From Thiomicrorhabdus sp. (GTDB lineage Bacteria; Pseudomonadota; Gammaproteobacteria; Thiomicrospirales; Thiomicrospiraceae), in assembly GCA_006222135.1 (NCBI GenBank), contig VCMI01000040.1, forward strand, positions 16-46,268: a stretch of 46,253 bases of DNA, given 5' to 3'. The notes beneath the pieces were generated by a model that searched no databases, was not told the origin of the DNA, and saw nothing but the letters and a program-made list of their open reading frames with translations. A program made the position numbers and the translations under genes. Of the stretch, positions 7,535 to 17,891 are shown one piece after another; position 1 is the first letter of the stretch; the number at the start of each line of letters is the position of its first letter.

Positions 7535-8950
7535 ATGTCAGCAAAGACTTTATACGATAAATTGTGGGACGCACACATAGTGCGTCAAGAAGATGATGGA
7601 ACGACTCTGATTTATATCGATCGCCAGTTGCTGCATGAAGTAACTTCTCCACAGGCGTTTGAAGGACTGCGTATAGCGCATCGTAAGCCATGGCGTATTG
7701 ATACCAATTTGGCCACGCCGGATCATAATGTACCAACCACCGATTTAAGTAATGGGATTGCGAGTATTACCGATCCCATTTCTCGTATTCAGGTAGAAAC
7801 CTTGGGTATGAATACCCGTGAGTTTGGGATTACCGAATACGCAATGGGTGATATTCGTCAGGGTATTGTGCATGTCGTTGGGCCTGAGTCCGGTGCAACT
7901 TTACCAGGTATGACGGTGGTTTGTGGTGATTCTCATACAGCCACTCATGGTGCTTTGGGTGCATTGGCACACGGTATCGGTACCTCTGAAGTTGAGCATG
8001 TCTTAGCGACTCAGTGTTTAATTCAGAAAAAGATGAAAAACATGCTAGTCAAGGTAGATGGCAAGTTATCTATTGGCGTGACCCCAAAAGACGTTGTGCT
8101 GGCGATTATTGGTAAAATCGGTACGGCTGGCGGCAATGGTCATGCCATAGAATTCGGTGGGCAGGTGTTTCGTGATATGTCTGTTGAAGGGCGTATGACG
8201 GTTTGTAATATGGCGATTGAAGGCGGCGCGCGCGTTGGTTTAGTGGCTGTCGATGAAAAGACTGTTGAATATGTTCAGGGACGTACTTTTGCACCAAAAG
8301 GCGAACATTGGGATATGGCTGTCACCGCTTGGATGGATTTAACCTCTGATGCGGATGCGGTGTTTGATAAAGTCGTTGAGTTAGACGGTTCAAGGATTGA
8401 GCCTCAAGTGACTTGGGGTACGTCGCCAGAGATGGTTTTAGATGTGAATGGCAAGGTGCCAAATCCAGCGAATGAAATGGATGCGGTGAAAGCGGACGGA
8501 ATTCGTCGTGCTTTGGCTTATATGGGGCTTGAGGCGGATATGGCGATTAAAGATATTCCCGCTGAATATGTCTTTATTGGTTCTTGTACTAATTCGCGTA
8601 TTGAAGATTTTAGAGCCGCCGCCGCCATACTGAAAGGTAGAAAGATTTCCGATAAGGTAGAGCTGGCCTTGGTTGTACCGGGTTCGGGGTTGGTTAAGCA
8701 GCAAGCCGAAGCCGAAGGGTTAGATAAGATCTTTATTGAAGCGGGTTTCGAGTGGCGTAATCCTGGTTGTTCAATGTGTTTAGCGATGAATGCGGACAAG
8801 TTACCGACTGGTAAACATTGTGCCTCAACTTCAAATCGTAACTTTGAAGGTCGTCAAGGCGCAGGTGGACGTACCCATCTAGTCAGCCCAGAAATGGCGG
8901 CCGCGGCCGCGATAGCAGGTCATTTTGTTGACGTGCGTGATTACCTCTAA
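7535..8950 (+). CDS. leuC: 3-isopropylmalate dehydratase large subunit
   Basis: 471 residues from the ATG at 7535 ([14 protein letters not shown] is the standard LeuC N-terminus); the ORF-track start at 7493 adds 14 residues that overlap the promoter. An aconitase-family enzyme: the [4Fe-4S] cysteines are in FIGSCTNSR and NPGCSMC, and [13 protein letters not shown] is the conserved substrate loop. With LeuD it isomerises 2-isopropylmalate to 3-isopropylmalate in leucine synthesis in the cytoplasm. leuD follows after 23 bases, preceded by a good ribosome binding site (GGAGAG), so the two are co-transcribed. Confidence 0.96.
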   Translation: MSAKTLYDKLWDAHIVRQEDDGTTLIYIDRQLLHEVTSPQAFEGLRIAHRKPWRIDTNLATPDHNVPTTDLSNGIASITDPISRIQVETLGMNTREFGITEYAMGDIRQGIVHVVGPESGATLPGMTVVCGDSHTATHGALGALAHGIGTSEVEHVLATQCLIQKKMKNMLVKVDGKLSIGVTPKDVVLAIIGKIGTAGGNGHAIEFGGQVFRDMSVEGRMTVCNMAIEGGARVGLVAVDEKTVEYVQGRTFAPKGEHWDMAVTAWMDLTSDADAVFDKVVELDGSRIEPQVTWGTSPEMVLDVNGKVPNPANEMDAVKADGIRRALAYMGLEADMAIKDIPAEYVFIGSCTNSRIEDFRAAAAILKGRKISDKVELALVVPGSGLVKQQAEAEGLDKIFIEAGFEWRNPGCSMCLAMNADKLPTGKHCASTSNRNFEGRQGAGGRTHLVSPEMAAAAAIAGHFVDVRDYL

Positions 8951-8973
8951 CTGAGCGGAATGGAGAGAATAAG

Positions 8974-9615
8974 ATGGAAAAATTTATAAAAAAGACCGCA
9001 ATTGTTGCCCCTATGGATCGTGCGAATGTGGATACAGATGCAATTATTCCGAAGCAGTTTTTAAAGTCGATTAAACGCTCAGGTTTTGGTCCTAACTTGT
9101 TTGACGAGTGGCGTTATGAAGATGTCGGTCAGCCGGATTCTGATAATTCAGCGCGTCCATTACGTAAAGACTTTGTTTTAAACCAGCCGCGTTATCAAGG
9201 CGCTCATATTCTGTTGACACGTGAGAACTTTGGTTGTGGATCAAGTCGTGAACACGCGCCTTGGGCGTTGAAAGATTATGGTTTTGATGTCGTTATTGCG
9301 CCAAGTTTTGCAGATATCTTCTACAATAACTGTTTTAAAAATAGCATTATTCCGATTGTGTTAGATGAAGCGATTGTTGATAGTCTGTTTAAAGAAGTGT
9401 TTGCCGAAGAAGGTTATCAACTGACGGTTGATTTAGAGACACAACAGATTGTCAAACCAAGTGGAGAAGCGATTCCATTTGAAGTGGACGCCTTTAGGAA
9501 GCACTGTTTAATGAATGGTTTGGATGACATTGGCTTAACCTTGGCTTATCAAGATGATATTAAAGCTTATGAAGTCAAGACTCAAAAAATCACTCCTTGG
9601 TTGTTTGCTGAATAG
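8974..9615 (+). CDS. leuD: 3-isopropylmalate dehydratase small subunit
   Basis: 213 residues, the normal length. The start [22 protein letters not shown] and the motif [15 protein letters not shown] are diagnostic of LeuD and form the swivel domain that completes the LeuCD active site. It lies between leuC (23-base gap) and leuB. Unusually, the gap to leuB (150 bases) is occupied by a long inverted repeat of a type common as a dispersed element, so leuB expression could be partly uncoupled from leuCD. Confidence 0.96.
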   Translation: MEKFIKKTAIVAPMDRANVDTDAIIPKQFLKSIKRSGFGPNLFDEWRYEDVGQPDSDNSARPLRKDFVLNQPRYQGAHILLTRENFGCGSSREHAPWALKDYGFDVVIAPSFADIFYNNCFKNSIIPIVLDEAIVDSLFKEVFAEEGYQLTVDLETQQIVKPSGEAIPFEVDAFRKHCLMNGLDDIGLTLAYQDDIKAYEVKTQKITPWLFAE

Positions 9616-9628
9616 GTTAAGTAAACAA

Positions 9629-9741
9629 ACCACGAAGACACGAAGAGCTTAAGCTTGTGTTGAGTGACGTAATGAGTTTTAGTTTCAAATAAAAATTAAA
9701 TTTTAAAGTATTACACCTTCGTGACTTCGTGTCTTCGTGGT
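9629..9741. repeat. MITE-like element with 17-bp terminal inverted repeats
   Basis: ACCACGAAGACACGAAG (9629-9645) is the exact reverse complement of CTTCGTGTCTTCGTGGT (9725-9741), separated by 79 bases that contain no ORF. The right side also carries an extra CTTCGTGA copy, giving short tandem CTTCGTG units. Sequences of this CACGAAG type are known as intergenic repeats in many unrelated bacteria. It fills the leuD-leuB gap and could act as a transcript hairpin or be a non-autonomous element remnant. Confidence 0.65.
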
Positions 9742-9765
9742 GAATAAAACAAAGAGTAGATAGAA

Positions 9766-10838
9766 ATGACACAGCAAGTATTGGTTTTACCAGGTGATGG
9801 TATTGGTCCAGAGATTACAGCAGAAGCCGTAAAGGTTTTAGAAGCCTTGAAGCATTCTGATAGTTTAGATATTACTCTGTCAGAAGATTTAGTTGGTGGT
9901 GCCGCTTATGAAGCGCATGGAGTGCCTTTATCTGATGAAACTATGGCCAAAGCACAGGCGGCTGACGCAATTTTATTAGGAGCGGTCGGGGGTTATAAGT
10001 GGGAATCATTAGATATCTCCGTTCGTCCTGAGAAAGGCTTGTTACGTTTACGTTCTGAAATGCAGTTGTTCGCTAACTTGCGTCCTGCTTATTTATTCCC
10101 ACAGTTAGCAGATGCTTCAACGCTAAAGCCTGAAGTGGTTGCTGGTTTGGATATTTTAATTGTCCGCGAATTAACGGGGGGGATCTATTTCGGTCAACCA
10201 CGGGGCATTCGTATTTTAGAAAATGGTGAGCGTGAGGGGTATAACACTTACGTTTATAGAGAGTCTGAAATCAAGCGTATCGCACACGTTGCTTTCCAAG
10301 CGGCCATGAAGCGTGATAAAAGTTAACGTCTATTGATAAAGCGAATGTATTGGAAGTAACAGAGCTTTGGCGTGAAATCGTTGATATGGTTTCTAAAGAG
10401 TACCCAGAAGTCACAGTGAATCACATGTATGTTGATAACGCGGCGATGCAGTTGGTGTTCAATCCAAAACAGTTCGATGTTATGGTAACGGGTAATATGT
10501 TTGGAGATATCTTGTCAGATGAAGCGTCTATGTTGACGGGTTCTATCGGCATGTTAGCGTCAGCCTCTTTGGATGCGAATAATAAAGGTATGTATGAGCC
10601 AAGCCATGGTTCAGCACCTGATATTGCAGGCCAGAATGTCGCGAATCCATTAGCCACGATTTTATCAGCTGCGATGATGTTACGTTATACATTAGGGCGT
10701 GAAGATTTGGCCGTTAAGATTGAAGTCGCCGTCTCTAAAGTTTTGGATCAGGGGTTACGTACGGGTGATATCTGCTCTGCGGGCATGACTCAGGTTAGTT
10801 GCAGTGACATGGGTGACGCAGTTGTTGCAGCGCTTTAA
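9766..10838 (+). CDS. leuB: 3-isopropylmalate dehydrogenase, split by one -1 frameshift
   Basis: It oxidises and decarboxylates 3-isopropylmalate using NAD+ in leucine synthesis. The first part (9766-10326) has [13 protein letters not shown] and [10 protein letters not shown]; the second (from about 10320) has [25 protein letters not shown] and [13 protein letters not shown], covering the metal/substrate and NAD sites. Restoring a single A in the AAAA run at 10318-10321 gives [17 protein letters not shown], which matches the family perfectly and joins the halves into a product of about 358 residues. Both halves are otherwise intact, with no stop codons or missing blocks. I read this as a sequence error or very recent mutation rather than an old pseudogene. 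The second ORF has no independent start signal. Confidence 0.92.
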
Positions 10839-10868
10839 GGCACTGCAACTCGGACGGCTTTCATTCCG

Positions 10869-11857
10869 ATGAGAAATCATTTTACGATTACCATTAGTGA
10901 TGTACATGGTGCACGTCACTATTCGTTTAAACAGTTTGTCCGCAAGTTTGTATGGATTCTATTTGCCGTTTTTGTCACTGTTTGGACGGTAGGTGGGATT
11001 TCAATTTGGTGGTTATATCACGAAGCCGACAATGTTGAGTTGGCGTATAAAAATTCGGTTAAAGCCTTTACAGAAAGCTTAGAAACGACGCGTTCTGACT
11101 ATGAGAGTCTGCTAATTGAAAAAACTAAGTTGGAGCAGGATTTATTGAGCACCAGCTCTCAGGTCGCTTTTTTAGATCAAGCGTTGCAAGGCCTGGAGGA
11201 GTTGGTCGGTGAAGGTGATTCTGCATCCGAAATTGATGTTCCACCTCTGCCTCTGGATGAGCGGGTTAAACGCGTTCAGTTAAACTCCTTAGGTAAAAAT
11301 ATCATGATGAGCATGGTGCCTAGCGGGCCTGCCGTTGCGAATTATAAAGGTTTAAGCAGCAAGTACGGGCGGAGAATTCACCCGATTACGGGTAAAAACA
11401 TTTACATGGTGGACTTGATTATCGCGGCAAAACGGGCGCTACGGTCATTGCAACGGCAGATGGAGTGGTCAAGTATTCTTCAAGGAATAAAGAGAGTGGT
11501 TTTGGTAACCTAGTTACTTTGGTGCACGCCAACGGCTTTATGACACGTTATGCGCACCTAAGTAAACGAACTGTTAGGGTCGGCGACTATGTGCAAAAGG
11601 GCGAAAAAATTGGCGAAATTGGTAATACTGGACGCTCTACTGGTTCGCATTTACATTATGAAGTTTGGTTTTTATATAAACGACTCAACCCTCAGGCCTT
11701 TAATGACTGGTCAGTTGGGAAGTACGATGAAATTTTTACAAAGGTAAAAGGGGTTCCATGGGGTTCTTTAAGTCAAGCGGTCGACATGCACGTCAAGAAG
11801 GTGGAAAAACAATTATTGCTGAAGGGTGCCTCATTAGCGGTGAAATTGCCGATTTAA
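10869..11857 (+). CDS. M23 family metallopeptidase (LytM-type), membrane-anchored, one -1 frameshift
   Basis: An N-terminal cytoplasmic stretch, one transmembrane helix (about residues 27-50, FVWILFAVFVTVWTVGGISIWWL), a predicted coiled coil (about 55-115) and a C-terminal LytM/M23 peptidase domain. The frame breaks at the A run at 11394-11398; adding one A restores HGGLDYRGKTGATVIATADGVVKYS, with the H-x3-D zinc motif, and continues in the second ORF to the other zinc motif HLHYE. The enzyme would cut peptidoglycan cross-links in the periplasm. It overlaps the following bactofilin gene by 100 bases in another frame; its tail (VPWGSLSQAV) looks like a normal C-terminus of such proteins, so the overlap seems genuine. 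Peptidase-bactofilin pairs act in cell-shape control in Helicobacter, Hyphomonas and others. Confidence 0.85.
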
Positions 11858-12267
11858 AGGGTGCTTTACATATTGATGGCCATATCGATGGTATTATTGA
11901 TAGTGGTTATGATGTGTCTATTGGTGAATCAGGGCATGTCACAGGCTTGATCAAAGCCAAGCAGATTGTGCTGAGTGGTCTCCTAGAAGGTAAGGTTGCT
12001 TGCGAAAGCATTGAGATTTTAGCGACAGGCAAGCTTATTGGCGAATTGATTTGTGGTGAGTTTACATTGGAAGCTGGCGGTAAATTTATTGGCCAGAGTC
12101 ATGAGATGACTGAAGGCGGCATGGTCGTGAGTTTGCCGGAAACGTTTGAGCAGCTGGGATATATGACGCAAACGTCTAGCTTAGCAAAGGTCTCATTGAA
12201 TAATCAGAGTAATTCAGACAAGCCGAAGACTGACGTTGATGAGGCTTCAGTTGAAGAGCGTAAGTAA
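11758..12267 (+). CDS. Bactofilin (polymer-forming cytoskeletal protein)
   Basis: 169 residues. The central region (about 18-115) is a run of short beta repeats of the bactofilin type: IIAEGCLISGEI, GALHIDGHIDGII, VTGLIKAKQIVLSGLLEG, ATGKLIGEL, EAGGKFIG. These fold as a beta-helix that polymerises without nucleotide. The N-terminus MGFFKSSGR is typical, and no later in-frame start precedes the domain, so ATG 11758 is well supported; AGGGG upstream can serve as ribosome binding site. The C-terminal 50 residues are hydrophilic and probably disordered. It lies 3' of, and overlaps, the M23 peptidase gene; the two probably act together in localised wall remodelling. Confidence 0.9.
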   Translation: MGFFKSSGRHARQEGGKTIIAEGCLISGEIADLKGALHIDGHIDGIIDSGYDVSIGESGHVTGLIKAKQIVLSGLLEGKVACESIEILATGKLIGELICGEFTLEAGGKFIGQSHEMTEGGMVVSLPETFEQLGYMTQTSSLAKVSLNNQSNSDKPKTDVDEASVEERK

Positions 12268-12398
12268 TAATTTCAAAAAAATAAACAAATTTTAAGTTTT
12301 TGCTCAAGAAGAGCATACATCGTAAACAGCGTTTCCGTGCAGGTCGATTTGCCAGAAATAAGGCTGCATAACGGTGGAATAATATTGAAGGGTACAAA

Positions 12399-13421
12399 AT
12401 GACTAAGTTATATGATATTGCTGTTGTGGGCGCAACCGGTGCGGTTGGTGAGACAATTTTAAAAGTGCTTCAAGAGCGTAATTTTCCTGTGGGCAACTTA
12501 TACCTATTAGCGAGCAGTCGTTCTGCAGGTAAAAAGATCCTGTTTGCTGGTAAGTGGATTGTGGTTTTAGATTTAGCCGAGTTTGACTTTTCTAAAGCTC
12601 AAATCGGTCTCTTCTCGCCTGGTGCAAGTGTCTCTAAAACATATGCTCCAAAAGCGGCTGCAGCAGGTTGTATCGTTATCGATAATACTTCAGAGTTCCG
12701 TTATGACGATGAGATCCCATTGGTCGTTCCTGAAGTCAATCCTGAAGCCGTCGCTGGTTATAAAAAGCATGGTATTATCGCCAACCCTAACTGTTCGACT
12801 ATTCAAATGATGGTAGCTCTAAAGCCTATCTATGATGCTGTCGGTATTAGTCGCATTAATGTTGCAACTTATCAAGCTGTATCAGGAACCGGTAAAAATG
12901 CGATTGAAGAACTTGCTAAACAGACTGCTAATTTATTGAATATGAAGCCGGTAGAAGTAGAAGTTTATCCTAAGCAAATCGCTTTTAACGTTATTCCGCA
13001 AATCGATGTCTTTATGGATAATGGTTACACCAAAGAAGAGATGAAGATGGTGTGGGAAACGAAGAAGATCATGAATGACGCGAATATTAAGGTCAATGCT
13101 ACGGCGGTTCGTGTACCCGTATTCTTTGGTCATAGTGAAGCGATTCATATCGAAACAGACAGAAAAATTACCGCTGCAGAAGCGAAAACTTTAATGGAAG
13201 CCGCAGAGGGCATTGTCTTGATTGATGAGCACGTTGATGGCGGTTATCCGACAGCCGTCAGTGACGCCGCAGATACAAATCCAGTTTATGTTGGCCGTAT
13301 TCGTGAAGATATCACAATGGAAAATGGTTTGAATATTTGGGTAGTTGCCGATAATGTGCGTAAAGGCGCGGCAACCAATACGGTACAAATCGCTGAATTA
13401 TTGATTAAAGACCATATTTAA
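12399..13421 (+). CDS. asd: Aspartate-semialdehyde dehydrogenase
   Basis: 340 residues. The NADP-binding start IAVVGATGAVGETILKVL, the catalytic Cys in NPNCSTIQM and the substrate loop with VPVFFGHSEAIHIE identify Asd. It reduces aspartyl phosphate to the semialdehyde, feeding lysine/diaminopimelate, threonine and methionine synthesis. AAGGGT lies shortly before the ATG. truA follows after only 3 bases. In many pseudomonads fimV lies between asd and truA; it is absent here. The 131 bases upstream hold only a possible tiny basic ORF. Confidence 0.95.
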   Translation: MTKLYDIAVVGATGAVGETILKVLQERNFPVGNLYLLASSRSAGKKILFAGKWIVVLDLAEFDFSKAQIGLFSPGASVSKTYAPKAAAAGCIVIDNTSEFRYDDEIPLVVPEVNPEAVAGYKKHGIIANPNCSTIQMMVALKPIYDAVGISRINVATYQAVSGTGKNAIEELAKQTANLLNMKPVEVEVYPKQIAFNVIPQIDVFMDNGYTKEEMKMVWETKKIMNDANIKVNATAVRVPVFFGHSEAIHIETDRKITAAEAKTLMEAAEGIVLIDEHVDGGYPTAVSDAADTNPVYVGRIREDITMENGLNIWVVADNVRKGAATNTVQIAELLIKDHI

Positions 13422-13424
13422 ACT

Positions 13425-14210
13425 GTGATAAAAATTGCACTGGGCATAGAGTACCAAGGTACTCAATACTGTGGATACCAGCGACAATTAGATTGTCCAA
13501 CGGTTCAAGGGCATTTGGAGAAAGCGCTTTCCAGTATTGCCAATGAACCGATTGCGTTAACCTGTGCAGGTCGTACCGATACGGGTGTTCATGCTGTTGG
13601 CCAGGTAGTGCATTTTGAAACTAAGGCAAAACGACAGTTAAAAGCTTGGGTTCAAGGCGCAAATACCAAGTTGCCATTTGATATCCGTATTAGCTGGGCC
13701 AAGGAAGTTACTGAAGAGTTCCATGCCCGTTTTTCAGCAGGCTCTCGTCAGTATCGTTATGTGATTTATAATCGCAGCGTGAATTCAGCTGTCTTAGCCA
13801 ATAGGGTGACATGGATTTACTCCCATTTGGATGTCGATAAAATGCACCAGGGCGCGCAAGCGTTGTTAGGTCATCACGATTTCAGCTCTTTTAGAGCCTC
13901 GGGTTGTCAGGCCAATAATGCCTTGCGAACAGTGGAGTCAGTCTCTGTCTCTCGTAAGGGGGATTTTGTCTTTATTGATATTCAGGCGAACGCTTTTTTA
14001 CATCACATGGTTCGCAATATTGCAGGGACCTTGTTTCAAATTGGCTTGTCAGAGAAGCCTGTGGAATGGGTTGCTGAGGTGTTGGCTTTAATGGATAGAA
14101 CTAAAGCAGCGGGCACAGGGCCTGCAACGGGATTGTATTTTGTAAATGCATTTTATCCTGAGCAATTTGAGATACCTAAAGTGGCTTTAGATGAGGTGCT
14201 ATGGCAGTGA
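13425..14210 (+). CDS. truA: tRNA pseudouridine(38-40) synthase TruA
   Basis: 261 residues from a GTG start (GTGATAAAA; IALGIEYQGTQYCGYQRQ is the standard N-terminus). The catalytic Asp is in AGRTDTGVHA, and HHMVRNIAGTL is the second family block. It makes pseudouridine at positions 38-40 of the anticodon arm of many tRNAs. It starts 3 bases after asd and overlaps trpF by 10 bases, so it belongs to a tight asd-truA-trpF-trpB unit. Confidence 0.95.
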   Translation: MIKIALGIEYQGTQYCGYQRQLDCPTVQGHLEKALSSIANEPIALTCAGRTDTGVHAVGQVVHFETKAKRQLKAWVQGANTKLPFDIRISWAKEVTEEFHARFSAGSRQYRYVIYNRSVNSAVLANRVTWIYSHLDVDKMHQGAQALLGHHDFSSFRASGCQANNALRTVESVSVSRKGDFVFIDIQANAFLHHMVRNIAGTLFQIGLSEKPVEWVAEVLALMDRTKAAGTGPATGLYFVNAFYPEQFEIPKVALDEVLWQ

Positions 14211-14845
14211 GCCTAATTAATCGAAGAACACGCATTAAGATTTGCGGATTAACCTCTGTGGAAGATGCTTTATTAGCGGTGAATAGCGGAGCAGATGCCA
14301 TTGGTTTGGTGTTCTATGAACCCAGTCCACGTCACGTCAGTATTGACCAGGCCTGGTCAATTGCAGAATCGATTCCTGCATTTGTGACCAAGACAGCCCT
14401 GTTCGTGAACCCGGACGTTGAATACGTGAAAGAGGTTTTAAGAACGGTTAAAATTGATCTATTACAGTTTCACGGTGATGAGGGTCCCGAGTTCTGTGAG
14501 CAGTTTGGACTGACTTACATTAAAGCCGTGCGTATGCGTGACGATATTGATTTAGCAGCTTTGGAAAAGTCTTATAGCCGTTCAGCAGGTTTACTGTTGG
14601 ATGCTTATAAAAAAGGTGTTCCGGGTGGTACAGGTGAACAGTTTGATTGGGAGAGTATTCCATCAAACATTGCCCCAAGAATTATTTTAGCGGGTGGCTT
14701 AAACCCTGGAAACGTTCGGCAAGCCATTCAGCAGGTTGCACCCTGGGCACTTGACGTCAGTGGCGGAGTCGAGGCTTCGAAAGGGGTGAAATCCGCTGAA
14801 AAAATACAAAAATTTATGCAACAAGTTATGAGTACAGTTCAATGA
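14201..14845 (+). CDS. trpF: Phosphoribosylanthranilate isomerase
   Basis: 214 residues, a TIM-barrel enzyme of tryptophan synthesis. The motifs are [13 protein letters not shown] (catalytic Cys), [14 protein letters not shown] (catalytic Asp) and [10 protein letters not shown] plus DVSGGVE for phosphate binding. The gene begins inside the truA end (10-base overlap) and its stop overlaps the trpB start by 4 bases. The dispersed palindrome (core 14346-14357) is read here as DQAW, between SPRHVSI and the AES..PAFVTK block. This part of TrpF varies in sequence but not length, so the palindrome seems to have arisen by substitution rather than insertion. Confidence 0.95.
   Translation: MAVSLINRRTRIKICGLTSVEDALLAVNSGADAIGLVFYEPSPRHVSIDQAWSIAESIPAFVTKTALFVNPDVEYVKEVLRTVKIDLLQFHGDEGPEFCEQFGLTYIKAVRMRDDIDLAALEKSYSRSAGLLLDAYKKGVPGGTGEQFDWESIPSNIAPRIILAGGLNPGNVRQAIQQVAPWALDVSGGVEASKGVKSAEKIQKFMQQVMSTVQ
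14342..14361. repeat. Dispersed palindrome copy inside trpF (20 bp perfect)
   Basis: ATTGACCAGGCCTGGTCAAT is a perfect 20-bp palindrome containing the 12-bp core ACCAGGCCTGGT and the 16-mer TGACCAGGCCTGGTCA, which is also found at 1013-1028 and 18609-18624. Confidence 0.85.
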
Positions 14846-16047
14846 CAATAGACTATTCTAAATATCCTGATGAGCACGGACACTTTGGTCCTTATGGTGG
14901 TATTTTCGCGCCAGAAACTTTAATGGCCGCATTGGAACAACTTAATCAGGAATACAAGAGCGTTAAGAATAATCCTGGTTTTTTAAAAGAGTTGGCCGAA
15001 GACCTACAAAACTATGTAGGACGTCCTACGCCTTTATATTATGCAAAACGTTGGTCTGAATCTTTAGGTGGTGCAAAAATCTATCTGAAGCGTGAAGATC
15101 TGAATCACACGGGTGCGCATAAAATCAATAATACCATTGGGCAAGCTTTGCTGGCAAAGCGTCTGGGTAAAACTCGTATTATTGCAGAAACGGGTGCAGG
15201 ACAGCACGGCGTTGCTAGTGCGACGGTTGCCGCTCGTTTAGGTTTGGAATGTGTCGTCTATATGGGTGCGGATGATATTATTCGTCAAGCGCCTAATGTG
15301 ATGCGAATGAAAATGCTTGGTGCGACTGTGGTCGGTGTTGAGTCGGGTTCGCGTACTTTAAAAGATGCCTTAAATGAAGCGATGCGCGACTGGGTTACGA
15401 ATGTAGATGATACTTTCTACATTATCGGTACGGTGGCTGGACCTCATCCCTATCCTGGTATGGTCAGAGATTTCCAAGCAATTATTGGTCGTGAAACCAA
15501 GCAGCAGTCATTAGCAAAGGAAGGTAAATTACCGGACGTGTTGCTTGCTTGTGTGGGCGGTGGCTCAAATGCGATTGGTCTATTTCATGAGTTTCTGGGC
15601 GATGACAGTGTCAGAATGATCGGCGTTGAACCGGGCGGTTTAGGTCTAGAAACAGGTCAGCATGCAGCCCCTTTATGTAAGGGTACTCCGGGTGTATTAC
15701 ACGGCAATCGTACCTATTTGATGCAAGATGAAAATGGCCAGATTTTAGGTACCCACTCTATCTCAGCAGGCCTGGATTATCCTGGTGTTGGTCCAGAGCA
15801 TTCTTGGTTAAAAGATATTAAGCGTGTTGAGTATGTTGCGATTAATGATGAAGAAGCATTGCAAGGTTTTAGAGATTTAACTCGCTATGAAGGCATTATT
15901 CCAGCATTGGAAACGAGTCATGCGATTGCTTATGCGACTAAATTAGCGCCAACGATGTCTAAAGATCAAATGATTGTCATTAATCTATCTGGTCGTGGCG
16001 ATAAAGACATGAATACGATTGCACAAATTGAAGGTTATGACGTTTAA
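14842..16047 (+). CDS. trpB: Tryptophan synthase beta chain
   Basis: 401 residues. The PLP lysine is in [14 protein letters not shown], and [15 protein letters not shown], the cofactor phosphate loop [12 protein letters not shown] and the NLSGRGDKD ending are all present. It condenses indole with serine to make tryptophan in an alpha2beta2 complex with TrpA. The N-terminus ([22 protein letters not shown]) is canonical. It is translationally coupled to trpF (ATGA overlap). Trp genes for the earlier steps (trpE, trpD, trpC) are not in this window, as usual for this split arrangement. Confidence 0.97.
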   Translation: MTIDYSKYPDEHGHFGPYGGIFAPETLMAALEQLNQEYKSVKNNPGFLKELAEDLQNYVGRPTPLYYAKRWSESLGGAKIYLKREDLNHTGAHKINNTIGQALLAKRLGKTRIIAETGAGQHGVASATVAARLGLECVVYMGADDIIRQAPNVMRMKMLGATVVGVESGSRTLKDALNEAMRDWVTNVDDTFYIIGTVAGPHPYPGMVRDFQAIIGRETKQQSLAKEGKLPDVLLACVGGGSNAIGLFHEFLGDDSVRMIGVEPGGLGLETGQHAAPLCKGTPGVLHGNRTYLMQDENGQILGTHSISAGLDYPGVGPEHSWLKDIKRVEYVAINDEEALQGFRDLTRYEGIIPALETSHAIAYATKLAPTMSKDQMIVINLSGRGDKDMNTIAQIEGYDV

Positions 16048-16115
16048 GAATGTATTCTAAGGGCTGTGATCTTGGCAATTATTCGTAGATAAATAATTCA
16101 GTTTGAAACAGAATC

Positions 16116-16121
16116 TATAAT
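16116..16121 (+). promoter_or_regulatory. Possible -10 box upstream of trpA
   Basis: The 104-base trpB-trpA gap contains a perfect TATAAT. No good -35 lies 16-18 bases upstream, so the evidence is limited, but the gap size suggests a promoter for trpA-accD. Confidence 0.3.
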
Positions 16122-16151
16122 GATTTGATTAAGTTTTTTTAGGGAAATAGT

Positions 16152-16976
16152 ATGAGCAGGATACAACAGAAATTTGAGGCATTAAAGAGTGTTGGTAGAA
16201 CCGCTTTAATTCCCTATATCACAGCCGGTGATCCAGAGCCAAATGCAACGGTTGATTTAATGCATCTTCTAGTTCAAAAGGGTGCGGATATGCTGGAACT
16301 GGGTGTCCCTTTTTCGGACCCTATGGCGGATGGGCCAGTGATTCAAAAAGCCGTTGAACGAGCGTTGCGTCACAACGTCAGTTTGGATGATGTTCTTGAG
16401 TTTGTCCGTGTCTTTCGTGAAGAGGATAGTGAAACTCCGATTATTTTAATGGGGTATCTAAACCCGATTGAAGCCATGGGTTATGAAGAATTTGCTAATG
16501 CTGCCAGTTCTGTGGGTGTGGATGCGGTATTGACAGTTGATATGCCACCTGAAGAGTCTCAAGGTTATTTACAGGCAATGAGCACACATGAATTAGATCG
16601 TATCTTTTTAGTTTCTCCGACCACGCCAGAGAGCCGTTTACAGTCAGTCAATGAAAAAGGCAGTGGTTTTGTCTATTATGTCTCCCTTAAAGGTGTGACG
16701 GGTTCAAAAGAGTTAGATACGGTGGATGTAGCCAATAATATGGCGCGACTACAAACAAAATTAAATATACCTATTGGTATTGGCTTTGGGATTAATAATG
16801 GCCCAATGGCTTTTGAAATGGCAAAACTGGGCGACGCTGTGGTGGTGGGTTCTTCGTTAGTTAAATTAATAGAAGCCAATGAATCCAAGGGGCGTTATGA
16901 TATTAATCTTGCCCTTGGTGAAAAGATGGCAGAATTTCGGCATGCTATAGACAGAGCCGATGCACTTAAAGGTTAG
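16152..16976 (+). CDS. trpA: Tryptophan synthase alpha chain
   Basis: 274 residues, a TIM barrel that splits indole-3-glycerol phosphate into indole and glyceraldehyde 3-phosphate. Catalytic Glu is in [15 protein letters not shown] and catalytic Asp in [21 protein letters not shown] and GIGFGINN make the phosphate-binding loops. It lies 104 bases after trpB and 8 bases before accD, which links tryptophan synthesis to fatty-acid synthesis in one transcript, an arrangement common in Gammaproteobacteria. Confidence 0.96.
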   Translation: MSRIQQKFEALKSVGRTALIPYITAGDPEPNATVDLMHLLVQKGADMLELGVPFSDPMADGPVIQKAVERALRHNVSLDDVLEFVRVFREEDSETPIILMGYLNPIEAMGYEEFANAASSVGVDAVLTVDMPPEESQGYLQAMSTHELDRIFLVSPTTPESRLQSVNEKGSGFVYYVSLKGVTGSKELDTVDVANNMARLQTKLNIPIGIGFGINNGPMAFEMAKLGDAVVVGSSLVKLIEANESKGRYDINLALGEKMAEFRHAIDRADALKG

Positions 16977-16984
16977 GAGTAGAC

Positions 16985-17839
16985 ATGAGCTGGTTTGAAA
17001 AGATTTTACCGAGTATTAAGCAAGTCACTGAACGCAAAAAATCCGTTCCTGAAGGTTTGTGGACTAAGTGTCCTAAATGTGAAGCAACGCTTTATCGTTC
17101 TGAAGTAGCACGCAATGAGGAAGTCTGTCCTAAGTGTCAGCACCATATGCGTTTAGGCGGTCGTCAGCGTTTGCATGTCTTTTTGGATGAAGGTAGTTTC
17201 AAAGAGACGGCTGCGAATATTTCACCTGTGGATGCGCTTAAATTTAAAGATATTAAAAGATATAAAGATCGAATTTCGGCGGCACAAAAATCCACGGGTG
17301 AGAAGGATGCTTTGATCACTGGTGTTGGGACGATTAATGGCTTAGAAATCGTGGCGGCAGCATTTGAATTCAAGTTTATGGGCGGCTCAATGGGTTCAGT
17401 TGTCGGCGAGAAGTTTGTACGTTGTGTGGATGAGGCGACTGAACGTCAGTGTCCATTTATCTGCTTCTCAGCCAGTGGTGGGGCGCGTATGCAGGAAGCA
17501 TTGTTCTCTTTAATGCAGATGGCGAAGACCAGTGCTGCCTTAGGCCGATTACGTGCAAAAGGTTTGCCGTTTATCTCTGTGCTGACTGATCCTACAATGG
17601 GTGGGGTTTCAGCCAGTTTTGCAATGTTAGGCGATTTGAATGTCGCGGAACCTAAAGCCTTGATTGGTTTTGCAGGACCTCGCGTTATCGAACAGACTGT
17701 TCGTGAGAAGTTGCCTGAAGGGTTTCAGCGTAGTGAGTTTTTGCTAGAGCATGGTGCGATTGATCGCATTATTCACCGTCATGAACTTACAAGTGAGCTG
17801 TCTGATCTTTGCAAGATGTTATTGAACAAGTCTGCTTGA
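16985..17839 (+). CDS. accD: Acetyl-CoA carboxylase carboxyltransferase subunit beta
   Basis: 284 residues. An N-terminal zinc ribbon ([13 protein letters not shown]...CPKCQHH, about residues 24-49) precedes the carboxyltransferase domain with [18 protein letters not shown] and [12 protein letters not shown], which form oxyanion holes. With AccA it moves the carboxyl group from biotin to acetyl-CoA, the first committed step of fatty-acid synthesis. A ribosome binding site (AGGAGT) precedes the ATG. Confidence 0.97.
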   Translation: MSWFEKILPSIKQVTERKKSVPEGLWTKCPKCEATLYRSEVARNEEVCPKCQHHMRLGGRQRLHVFLDEGSFKETAANISPVDALKFKDIKRYKDRISAAQKSTGEKDALITGVGTINGLEIVAAAFEFKFMGGSMGSVVGEKFVRCVDEATERQCPFICFSASGGARMQEALFSLMQMAKTSAALGRLRAKGLPFISVLTDPTMGGVSASFAMLGDLNVAEPKALIGFAGPRVIEQTVREKLPEGFQRSEFLLEHGAIDRIIHRHELTSELSDLCKMLLNKSA

Positions 17840-17891
17840 TCTAGTTTAGTGGCTAGCCACTTATCTATTTGTAATTATTTACCTCAATCCC

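Noticed and set aside
10350-10838. Second half of leuB as a separate gene
   Set aside because: Its start is an internal Leu codon and the two ORFs join into one LeuB after restoring one A.
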